Positions 13,701 through 26,000 of a stretch of DNA of 34,300 nucleotides are shown here, in pieces (the first letter of the stretch is position 1; the number at the start of each line of letters is the position of its first letter). Made by a program: the position numbers and the translations under genes. The notes beneath the pieces were generated by a model. That model was not told the origin of the DNA, searched no databases, and was given only the letters and a program-made list of their open reading frames with translations. The stretch spans positions 641,394 to 675,693 of the forward strand of contig BLXT01000545.1 of assembly GCA_019648995.1 (NCBI GenBank), in the 5' to 3' direction. This stretch comes from Plakobranchus ocellatus. Its lineage: Eukaryota; Mollusca; Gastropoda; Plakobranchidae.

Positions 13701-16700
13701 ACCACCAGAGTAGGTTCATAACTTTGGATTGGTGGCAAGTGAACCTCAGGCTCAACATGTCTCAATGTGTCCATGACTGATGCGATGGCTGTGTTTGGGT
13801 CTTCAATCATGTGTGGGTGTGCGCCAATCATGGGATTCAGCTCATGCCTAGGCTGGAAACCTTCTGACGGAAGTCGCTGAAGAGTCCAATCCTGACAATT
13901 TGTGAAGCAAAGAAAAAAATCACAAAGGACATATTTTACTTTATTTTTTTCTCTCTAGGAAAGAATGGAATATAAACAAGAGATGATGCAATCTGTAGTC
14001 TGTAATATTCTACACTGCTTTCAAATATTGGGTCTATTTTTGAAACACATCTCTGTTATTTCTATATCACCAGACCCAGCCTGGCCTAGTGATGTGACCA
14101 CACCAGAATACCAACAGACTTCTGTTATTTTTATATTGCCAGATTCAGCCTGGCCTAGTGAGGCTGAGCACACCAGAATAACATCACCGATATCATTAGC
14201 ATGATCATTATTTAGAATACTAATTATTTTCACTATAATCTCAGGCAATGGTTGCTAACAAAGTTGCAAGATCAGCAACTAATGTTTGCATCTTTCATTT
14301 TCAACCCCACTGGAACTATTGGCTGGTGCCATGACATTAAGCATAAAAAACTCAAATGGCTATCAATCAGGATTAAGGAAAAGAAAAAGATTTGATATAA
14401 TTTTTTTTCACTTTCAGTAAAGATTTTAGCCAGGCATAAGGAATGCAAATCAACTCTATCCGCCCCACTTGTACTGTTCAATCCTTCTGCAGCAGGCAGC
14501 AAATATACATTAGTAGATGTGAAGATAATTCTAACTGCCTTAGAAATAGGTGAGAATGGATTTGAAGGAACTTTTTAATGCCCCACAAATACTCAAGCAC
14601 ATTTGAGCAAAGTTTTGGTTATGTTTGAGATAAAAGAGAGAAAATGAAAGCCTGGCTGAGCTAGAAACACATACAAGAGCAATGTTAGGGTCAACAACAA
14701 AATAATAATACAGTTAAGACATGACTGTGACTCACAAAAGGATTTGCGGCGGGCGTATAAATTTCTTCGAGATCTTCCTCGCCACCATCACCATCACCAA
14801 ACAAAAAGGGCGCATTCCATTCTGGTGCAATTCGTTCGACCTCAGAACTTTCACCATCATGTTCTGAACTGTCTTCTGCACTTCCTGCAAACAATTTGTT
14901 TATGTTCAAGAAAAGCACATTAGTGTAATGGTTTTCGCGACAATTTTGTTTTCTCATAAAGCCCTTCAAAAGTACCCGTTCATCATTAATAAACCTTTTC
15001 ATACAGCAGAATGATGACTTTTACAGCATGCAAAGATGCCATATAAACAATCACAACTTAATGAAAGGCACACCCTAAAAAGTTAAAAACTCTGATTAAT
15101 ATCTTATTCTGTTCTCCATACAGCCCCAAGCACTGTATCTCTGCTGAAAAAAAAAACTTCTTCACTTCAATTTTTTAAAGCATATCTTGATAAATCTATG
15201 AGGCAGACTTGACATTGCATTTAGGAATAAATAATCATCACTTCTCACATTTAAATATTGTTTGACACATTAAAAAAAAATATTAGTAAATCATGATGAC
15301 TATGTATAGCACTGAGTGTTGCAAATTAATTTCATCCTTAAACAATGAAATCTAAATATGAAAGTTCTTTTACTGGGTTTACATGATTTTAAGACCCAAA
15401 ATCCATCAAAAATGAAAATAAGTACTTTCATCATGTACTTGGGAATGTTTAGTTACATCTATATTGCCATCTGTTTTCATTATCCAAAAAAAAAAAAAAA
15501 TGCAGCTCAGTCGATGAGAAGAAAACCCATAAAAGTTAATACTAAAGGTTCCCCATACATCAAGCATTAACAAAAAAAAAAACCCACAATATATTCTTTG
15601 ACTTTCATCATCACTAGCAATCAATAACTCACAAGCAGTAACTGTAGTTAGCAGATTTTATGGCCTTAAAAACAAATACCTGATGTTGCATCAGCAGGAT
15701 TCAAAGTCCGACTGTTTCCTTTTCTCTTTTCTTTTTCTTTACTTCTTTTGGCGACAGGTTTTCCTCCTGAAATAAATTGATTATGACAGCTTGAGTAAAC
15801 TTTCATATATGAAGTTTAATTTTTTTTAAGTTCTGGATTTCTTCTTCTTTTTTTTTTTAAACTTTCAATATTTTGACAAGGAATAAAATCATACATTATA
15901 ATTGCTTAATTCGCTCTTGATTTTAGGAATTTCCAATTCCAAGATCTTGAAACTTCACAGTCTACTTTCAAAGGTGACATCTTTAACTTCACTCTAATAA
16001 AGAGTTTTAAAGTGACAGTGTGTAAGCATAAATTATAATGCCATCTTTGTTCATTTAAAAAATGGGTATCATTACTGATTCATCAAGCTTTCCAAATAAA
16101 ATCTTTTTAAAAAGTCTAACCTATTTCTGCTTGATCCTGTTTATCTGATAGGGTATTGGACATGCCCAAGGAGACTGGATTGTGGGTTGTGCCTGACTGG
16201 GAACTCAGACATGGTGTATAGGTAACAGCAAGCATCCTCCAAAACTGAGCTACCTGAAACCGAAATACTTATGCAAACAATCAAATCATACAACCATTAA
16301 AGTATCATTTTAAATCTAGCATCTGAAAATGCAAAATAATATGTTTTGTTTTTGTGTCCATATTGCATTTTGTATGAAATATACTGAAACGATGAAAGAA
16401 AACAGCCCAAATTTATTTTGATGAGAGAAAGATTTCTGGCCTACAGAATACACAGATTTCTAACAATTGGCTATAATAGCATGCTAGACCTTTAAAGAGT
16501 CATGGTCTACCAGACTATCATTAGACTGTGCCAAAAAGTAAAACTTGCACTCTCTCTCTGATAGAAATTAATTTGTTGATACTGAACCAGCAATGGCTGG
16601 ACTTATTCATTTTATTTTTGGCCTTTCACAATTCCTTTCTTACTGAAGCCTAGCAGCTGCAGCAGAAGCAGTAGTAGTAGCAACAGTGGCAGTAAAAAGG

Positions 16701-19700
16701 AAAAAAGAAGAAGGAGGAAGAGGATATAAGCCAATGCAGTGTTACCACATGCAGAAGGTTGAGCAGCCATTGTAGAATAGAAGTCGTAGTAGAGCTGTGA
16801 ACTAATAGTCAATAGTTAACTGGTTACTTGCTGTCTTTCATTATATGGTGTCAAAACAATTTAGAATCAGGAGAATAGACATGACTCATAGGTCTACTCA
16901 TATTTTTTAAAAATATATATTGTCATTCTAGACCTAAGACTATGTCTAGAAATATCCAATTAATTACACAATTAAGATCTACAAATCTATGTGTTTGATT
17001 ATTTCTGCAATTATTCCCGTGAGCGATGCTCAGATGGTTTTTTCTTGTAGTACCTTAATCTATCCAGCTCTGAACATCTTGCGTTCAATCTTGGTGAGAG
17101 AGTGATACCCACTCAGACTTTATGGTTTTACCCACACCTGATGTATGCCTAGGTCTAATTGGTCTCAATCTAGACATTGGCAAGCTTTGCACAGATAGTA
17201 AGCGGTACGCTTGCCATCAAATCATTCTCAAAATGAGAATAGCTGCAATTCCTGTCCAGACTTCTTGGATCAAAATCTTATTTTATTTCATAATGAATTA
17301 CTTTGCAGAGTAAAATACTTCATGTACATAAAGAAACAACTTTGATATAAAGTCTCAATTTCTTCCTATTAATATATGCTGACGGCATGACATAATATGA
17401 TTTTTCGGAAATGACAGTAAAAAATGAAAAAGAAATCTTTTGAGGCAACTTTATGCATTCATATCTAAAAACCTAAAACTGTCAGTTTCATAGAAAAAAA
17501 ACTGAGCTTTATATTTGTTACCATTTTCATGCATAGAGTACCAGATTATGTGGAAAGGTATGCTTCTCTTACCTGAGGCTTGTTGAAATGGTAAGCCACA
17601 TCCCCATTGTGCCAACACATGTCTACTAGCGATGAGCCTTCTAATTTATAGCTGCGAGCAATATCCACAAACCATTGTAGCATCATCACCTAATTATGTT
17701 TTGAAAGACCACAATAAACTTTTTTTGAACTAATATATTCTGAAAATTCTGAAATTTCAAGGGCCAATTGCCTATATATATTAATGACGTTTTGCACCAT
17801 AAACTCACAGATACGCAAGCAATGAAAATAATTCTCAACAGAACATTTGATTTGAAATTTAGGTAGTCTTTTTGGCTGATGTGTTTAGCCAACAGCCGCA
17901 TCTGATACAAAATGAAAACTTAATAAACTTTCTAAAAATTGTTGCACTTGCAGAAATAAAAAAAATATCTAGCGTTGCCTAAAAATTTCTTACATCATTG
18001 TCAACATCACTGTCAACACTATCAAAATGTGATTGGAAGAAGACACAGAGTGCACTGCTTGCTTGAGTAAATTGACGACTCCGAGATACTTTCTTGCTTC
18101 TTCCTAGACTTGAGGAAGTTTGCTCTGACAGATAAAAATAACAGAATACAGGTACTTACCTTTGTAGGCATTATGATGATCAAACATAGTAGATTAGTAG
18201 TTTTGTAGATATCATTTTCAAAAGAGACTGAGTAGTGCCCTTATATAGTTTGAAAATTATGGGGCAACAGATGCCATGGTTAAATTGTTTTCAATAAAAT
18301 TTCTCTCCAAACATATAAGCACTGAGGTCTAAATTTAGAAAAAAAAACCACTCTAATGCAGAGAAAGCAGTGCGCCTGCGGGCTTTTTTCCATGAATATT
18401 TTATAGTCCTACTTTGAGCGTAGTTGTGTATTATGGCTAGTGCTAACTTAAGTGAAGACATGTTTAAAATAATAGCGCACAATGTATGTCACTAAGGTAA
18501 TAATGAGGGTACAAAATTTCCCTTTTACCTTTCTTTTCACAAAAAGCGTGACCAATATCTCCACTTGCACTTAAATCTATACCAGCCAAGTTGACATGAT
18601 CAGCAGGCCTTCTTGCGTCATTAAAAATGTGCTGAATAACATACCCATCCTTGCCACAACTTAGAAAGGCATGACAATCTTCTCTCCACACGATGCCTGG
18701 GAGAAATAAAAGATGATTTTTACAAGACACATAAGGAGTTTGGCTGTGAACATAATGAATAAATACAATAAACATTTCTTTAAAGAATTTACATGTGCTT
18801 ATAGCTCAATAGACATTCCTTTTACAAATTTATGAAGTGTTATGTATTCATTAATTTAAAAGATTCGAGGAATATTCCAAAAGAATAAATTGCATGTAAG
18901 TATATTTTAAACCTAAGCAAAAGTATACTTTTTTATGGAAAAAGTTTCAATTAACAAAATGTTATACAACCACGGAGTATATGAACTGCATATCATCGAT
19001 ATAGAAACATTCATATCATTAGACATATCTTTTCTAGTTGTACCTGATGAAATTTGTAATTGAGGAGAGCAAATTTTAAAAAATTATTCTGCACTAATTT
19101 TTTTTTTTCATTTTTGTATTTGAAGTGTAAATTGACTACAAAAGCAGTAAATATTAATAAGCATAAAAAAGTATTATTTGCACAAATTTTATTTTGAAGT
19201 TGCAGTAAGTTGACTTACTGGAGTATTGCATGCACTTTATTTAGGGACCAGCTGACTTACAGCAATGTTACCATTGTTTAAAAAACAACCACAACTTAAT
19301 TTTAATTGCCATAGATGTAAACTGCAAATAAAAGTATTATTCGAAGCCAAATACTGTCATATGGATTCTTGCCAGATTTCGCGCTAGGCAAATATTCTTG
19401 TTGCAGGTTTTGAGCCTATTAAAAAGGCTGTTTCTATTGTTGTACTGTAGTCATTATAGAGATTTCGCAAATCTGTTAAGGGGCCATTATTTTATCAGAG
19501 ACCACTAGCTCAGGGATTTTCCTCAGTGCCGTGTGCAAATCAACTAGCATTGTTTACATAGCGTCCGCCTAGATGTAAAGTTTAGCTTGGGCCTTGCTCT
19601 AGATCTACGACCACTAAGAAAATGCAGATTATATATCAACACAGATAGAAACAGACGTGAATCTTGATCTTGCCTAGAAAGAGGGGAGACAGAGAACAAG

Positions 19701-19743
19701 AGAGGGAGGGAGCAACAGAGGGAAAACTGAGGAGAGAGAGAGA

Positions 19744-19789
<46 letters not shown>

Positions 19790-19988
19790 NNNNNNNNNNN
19801 NNNNNNNNNNNNNNNNNNNNNNNNNNNNNNNNNNNNNNNNNNNNNNNNNNACGACCACTAAGAAAATGCAGATTATATATCAACACAGATAGAAACAGAC
19901 ATGAATCTTGATCTTGCCTAGAAAGAGGGGAGACAGAGAACAAGAGAGGGAGGGAGCAACAGAGGGGAAAACTGAGGAGAGAGAGAGA

Positions 19989-20054
<66 letters not shown>

Positions 20055-23000
20055 CAGTCAGGCATAGAGAGAAAAAGATGGAGAGAGAGAGAAAAAGAGA
20101 CAGGAAGCAATGGAGGCGGACACACATTGAGGGAGCAACAGAGGGAGACGGCGAGAGCGAGAGAGAGCGCAGTTGGACAGACTGACAGACAGAATGAGAG
20201 AAAGAGCTAGAGAAAGGCGGTCAGACAGAGAAAGAGAGGCAGTCAGACAGACATAGAGAGAGAGAAAGAGAGAGACAGAGGGTAAAAATAAGTCAGGCAG
20301 AGAGGGGGAGAAAGGCAGTCAGAGAGAGAGGGAGAGAGAGAAAGGCAATCAGACAATGAGAGAGAGGGAGGGAGAGAAAGAAAGAGACAGAGTGACTGGC
20401 ATAAGGAAACATCAGGGAAAAGTCAATGAAGAGACATTCATTTTGACGCTAATAACCAATATTAAAAAGAGAAGGAAAGTTACGTTTCTTAAGCAAGATA
20501 AAAGTGAATGGGGGAGAGAGAGAACGAGAAAGAGAGGGAGAGAGGGCAAGTGGATAGTGAGGTTGATAGACTTTAATATATCAGTATGTAGACCTATAAA
20601 AAAGGATTTTTAAAAGTAGAATCAGGCATCTCAGCTAATATTACGGAATGTACAGTTTGTATTGACCATAATTTAACTGTTTAATCCTATTATTAGTATT
20701 TTTGTTCTTTTTTTTTTTTTTTTCAAACATTGGGTTGGGATTGGACATTGCAATTACAAGCCGTGGCAGCAGTGAATAAGTATGCAAGAAACTTGGGGGA
20801 TAAAACAAAAAAAAAAAACAAAAAAAAAAAATTTGACTGAATATTGGATTTACTTGGTGCAAAAAAACCCCACAAAAAAACAAAACCAGAGGTCACAAAG
20901 CTGATTCCATGTTATTTTGGGACAGACACTTTTATTTCCTTGCGGGATCTTGGCAGACCTCTGATTCAAGGCTATAAAAACTACACAAGCCTGCTTGGTT
21001 GATACAACTATTTACAACAAGTATGGCGATGAGCCTTTGATCAATACCGCCTTTTTTGTATACATGTATTGTAAAGAGAAAGAAAATCGCAGGACATGGA
21101 AGATAGATTCAGGAGATTCATCAGGCCTGGCGTAATTTTCTTGGTGCTGAGCGTCAGGCGCAATTTCATCCCTGTTGGCGGCATAGTAAATAATGCCTGA
21201 ATCTTAATGTTGGCAGGTCTGTGACTGTCATAAAACTATCAGAAAATCAATAAATAGTAAAAAAAAACAAACAAAAAAAAACAAAACAAAAACAAAAACA
21301 ACCCCCCCCCCCAGAAATCTGAGGCAAAAAGTCGGAAATACAATTTAAATTGGAAAATTGGCATCCTGCATCTAAGCTTGTATTAGTTTTTAACCAATAA
21401 GCCTAAGAACTTTTTGTGAACATTTTTTTTTTGTTAAACGTTTTGAATACAACTTTTTTCTCTAAAAAAATTATTACAAATAAAATGAAAAGAATCAAAT
21501 GTAGCCTTAAATATGGATAATTTTTTTGATCAAGAAATGATAAAAGATCTCTCCTGATGGCAATCTTATTTTCAACAAGGGAAAGTCATCAATTTTTCTT
21601 AACAAGAATTCATACCTCCAAAACTACATATTTTGTTATCTTAAAATGTCAAGATTTAAAATTAATGATATTGAATGAAGCTTAATTGGGCCATTTTGAA
21701 ATATGACCAATTTGAGGTTGCAAACATTTGCAAAGCCTTTCGAAACTCTGGTGTGTTTGCATTAAATAACCAAAACCTCACATCAATCAATACAAAAGCC
21801 TGGGAAAAACAAAGATACGAGCAAATCAGAAATAATTGGAGAGTATTCATCTGGGTTTCGTAGCCGGAGAAAGTCTGATGTCTTCCCTGGATTTTATGAT
21901 CAAAACAAATGTTTGAACCCATCACAAAAACAAGATCAGTTTGGATCTAAACTTAAATTTTGAAGAGGTTGTTTTGAAATTTGAATGAGCTGGATAAATT
22001 TGGATGCCATATAGATGTTACAATTGAATGCAAGCACTCCAAATTTATCAACATGAAAGGGATTACCGAGATTATGCCGATATTTCAAAATGCAAAGAGA
22101 GAAAAATGCTTTCTTGTTCAACCTTTTACCCTCACCTTTTTCTATCATTTTCTAAAATATTGTGCCCCTTGATAGATTAGTGCACCAAACTTTTGAGTTC
22201 TCTTTTTTCCTCTTATATATCGAATTTAATGGCAGTAATAGAAAAGAATAGAACAAAAACTGGTCCTGAGAGTACATTTGAGAGTATAAAAGAGACAAAA
22301 AAAGTCATTATAAAAAAAATGCTGAGAAAAGAATATCGATACAAGAATTTTTTCGTATGGCAAATTAGGAGGGAAGAACTGAGACTTGATCTAGAGGTTG
22401 ATAACTATGCAGAATATCATTACAAGAAGAGTCGATAGAGGTGAAGTGCACTCAATCATATCATAAAGATAAGATCGATCTTATCAAAAGTTTATAAAAA
22501 GTGAAGAAATTTTTACATAAATGGTAAAAAAAAAAGAGCAGGAGGGAGGAAATTGAGGGGTCATTCTTGCACACTTACTGGTAGCAACATCTAAGTGACC
22601 ATCAAAAGCTGCAAAAGGAATGTAGGGTCTGTTCAAATCCCAGACATTGACACAGTGATCTACCACCATGGAGCAGCTTGAAATGTGTGTCTTGCGAGTG
22701 GGTCGCCACTTGATGCAGGCCACCGCCACAATGTTGGTAATGCTGTATAAACTTGGAGGATGTGCGCTTGATGAAACACGTACCATGTCCCATACCTGAA
22801 AGTAATAAACAAATTTTGTTGCGATATGTTTAGAAAAAAAATAAGCCCAAAGGAAACTATCTTTCAATTATGGAACTGGAAAATTCACAAACAGAGCCAA
22901 AAAATGCAGACAAAAGCAAAAAAAATACTGATTAATAAACACTATTATTAGATCTATAAGTTGAATTACAGGTACAAAGTCATGCATACATTTTTTTTTC

Positions 23001-26000
23001 TCATTTACATAATATTTATAAGTTTAAATTTAAAACATTGGAAAACTAATTACACAGGTTTTTCCTCCTTTGGGATTAATAATATTTGAGCAATTGCCAA
23101 AAAGTGGACCCCAAAATTGTGCCACAGTTTTTTCTGCATTTTGAAAAAAAGATTCTCCAGTTACAAAAGGGAAAAGCCCAATTGAGTATCAGTGAAGTAT
23201 GGCAGATTTGGATAGCAGGAGTAGATCTATGTGTCTTTTCACTTGGTTGTGAATGAGCTTAATTTGTTGATGAATGACAACTTTTTTGGCGATTTTGTCA
23301 TCATAGTTATGCTCGAAACTTATTTGGTTAATTTAGACAGCAAGGATGCATCCAAAACTGATTTAAAAAAAAATAAAGCAGTACTTCTTATGCTATCACA
23401 CTCACTAAATCAAAATCTATGTATTGATGAGTTTAATTTTTTCAAATAGGACTGGTAGAAAATGGTTTGCACATAACTATGATGACAGCCCACGTTTTGG
23501 CAAATCCCCATTTATAATTGAATCCAATTCACTATCAGAATTAAAAACTTTTGACAGGAAACAAACTTTAATCGTTCTGTCGCGGCCTGAAGTTGCCAAC
23601 CACCAGGTTTTGTCGGCAGGATGCCAGTCTAGGGAAGTCACTGGGCCATTGTGGGCCATAAACTGTCTTTCACATTTGTCTGACCATCGCATATCCCAGG
23701 TCTTCAGAGGAGACAAAAAAAAGTGTTATTCTTTGCAGACAAAAAAGTCATAATCATTTAATCAATGAGGAATAAAGATTTAAATAGGGCACAAAAATTG
23801 GCTGACAACTTTAGCTTTGAACTAACTAAAACAATGCTTAATTTATTTCCCCAATTGCTCTATTAACAGAAAAAAAAAAAAAACGAAAAATTTAAAACTC
23901 TTGTATAACTTGATAAAGAGTCTCCCCAAATTCAGCTTTAAAAATTTTTGAACTTGTTTTAATGATTACAAAAAAAAAAAAAAAATAATAATAAATCACA
24001 GTTGGGATAGTGAGTCAGATACTCACAAAAGATAAAAAAATGTTCAGAATTTCATAGATAGCAAAAAAACCAAAAAACCCCCCCCAAAAACAACAAAAAA
24101 TGAGGCATCACTGTAAGTAAATTAAGAAAGGTCTATGACAAAAATCTCTCAGAAAACATGAGATGAAATTTTTAAAATACACCTTCATTCTAAAGACCTT
24201 AGAAATCTATCTTTCACTAAGGATTCTGAGGAACAGTAGGACAGATGAAGGCAAAGTTTTATTTTTTGGGTAGAGGTTTAAGGCTGAGCAGTGTGAATAT
24301 CTTAAGTTTATCCAAAAACAGGATTGAATGAAGGGTAAAGGCCTTGGGCATGAGCCACAGACCTGGCACCTGAAGATTAAAAACAATCTGTTGTAATTTG
24401 CGTTAGCACCTGCCACTGTTTAATATCGGAGAGCGCGATAGTGTCAGTGGACAATCGTGTGCAGTGTTTAACTCTACATCTAGATAACAAACTGTTGCTT
24501 AAACCCTAGAGCTAATTTGAAACCCAAAACTAGATCGCCCCCAATAATCCTTTAGCTTCATGTTGTACTCAATTGACACATCATCTACTTTTGCATAATC
24601 TGATGTTTATTAAGGAAAAAAGAGTTGAGCCCTTTTAAGTAAACCCAATACCCTGTAAAACTTGGCCTCTTTTATCATGCACAATAATTTGCAAAAAAAA
24701 AAAAAAAAGCATTAAAACTAAACTGTGACAAGAATACAGTTAAGTTAGATAACTGACCTGCACACATCCATTTTCATAAGCAGCTGCAAATGTAAAATAT
24801 CCAATATTTGATGGACAGAACTGAGCATCTCTCACACAGTCATTTCCTGCCACACCAAATTTGATGCAGGAATTTTCAGTCCTAGTGTCCTGATGTTAAT
24901 AGAGGATACATAACACATTAGATAAAATAATTTATACAGTAACTTGCAGATTATTCAGGTAAAGAAAAAAACTGCAAAGTCAAAATACACTGATAAAAGA
25001 AAAAAAGAGCTAAACAAAGCTCTATACCAAATGGATAAGGATTATGGCAAGTCATTTTTAAAGATAATACAGTGGAACTTGGCTACAATGGGACCCATAA
25101 GGGTGTGGTGCACAGTCCCGATATAAATATAAAAGGAAGATAATCCTTGAAAAAGGCACCTTACTATAATCATCCCCCTTTAATAAGCGGCTAGTATTAA
25201 ATGTGACCCTTGCGCACATCGTATTATATTATTTCATTGCATTGTGTCTGCGTGTGTGTGAATTGTTTTGTCTGTCTGTATTTATTGGTTTGAAGTGTTT
25301 TTTTCTTGGGCGTGTGTCTTTTGTGTGGTGTTTTTCTTCCGTTTTTACATTTTTTAAAATTTTAATTTGGTATTTAGTTGGAGTGGTAGGCTACATTATG
25401 TATTGAAGTGGGTCCAGAGATTGGTGTTTTACAATGCTTGGTTAAACCAAGTATGCAAACAGCAATCTAATTCCTGAAGCCTGCTGTTTTCAGTCGCTTC
25501 CGATCAGGTTGAAAGTTGTCTTTGGTGAGGGCTGATATGATAGCATCCTTGTCTTTCAAGAATGTATAAAGTGTTCCTGACGAAATTTTATAATCTCGAC
25601 AAATCTGGGCTTTTGACTTTACTTTCTTGTCCACCTCCTCAATGATTTTGGCTTTTCCAAAGAAAAACATTTCCTTAATCTTAATTCCATGCTGGATGAA
25701 CACAGGCTAAGACCGCAATCAATCGTTGGCTTAGAAATTTAGATCTAGAGATCTATTCGTTAATGCGACCTGTGAGCGTCGGAGCGAGACTGAGAGTTAA
25801 GAGGCAATTTCGCAATACACTGGACCTAGATCCATGCTTTCTTTGTTCATTGAGTCAGTGAGTGACAACCACAACGGTGTAGGCCTAATTGAGATCTATG
25901 TATGCACTGAACAAAATAGACGCGCTTTGAGGACTTGAAAAGTTGAATGCGCCCAGTCTTTTCCTCATCAGCCCCACCCTCAGTCTCTTACACTACCAAT

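Larger units (their letters stand above)
19675..20560. repeat. Purine-rich (GA)n and GAGA-variant tract
   Basis: Almost all A/G on the plus strand: a pure (GA)n core at about 19975-20053, then degenerate AGAGAAAGAGAGGCAGTCAG-type variants. The open frames here are low-complexity Arg/Glu or Ser/Leu artefacts. Confidence 0.95.
18697..22578 (-). other. WDR24 intron 8 (longest, 3.9 kb)
   Basis: It holds the gap, the purine tract and its flanking duplication, a poly-A/T zone near 20700-20890, a less AT-rich patch at 20890-21230 that ends in GTTGGCAGGTCTGT, and an A-rich to poly-C run near 21260-21312. No exon was recognised in 21320-22578. Confidence 0.88.

Noticed and set aside
16612..16812. A leucine-run peptide on the minus strand resembling a signal or membrane segment
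   Set aside because: It is the translation of an AGC/AGT triplet tract within intron 11 and is not joined to any exon.
19544..20210. Several Arg/Glu- or Ser/Leu-rich reading frames through the GA tract
   Set aside because: Pure microsatellite translation, some running across the N gap. No protein evidence.
22193..22438. An 81-codon Lys/Glu-rich plus-strand frame in intron 8
   Set aside because: No family match that I can recognise; its content follows local A-richness.
25140..25160. CTTGAAAAAGGCACC as a SINE fragment
   Set aside because: It lies inside the Tigger-type element and has no further SINE similarity.
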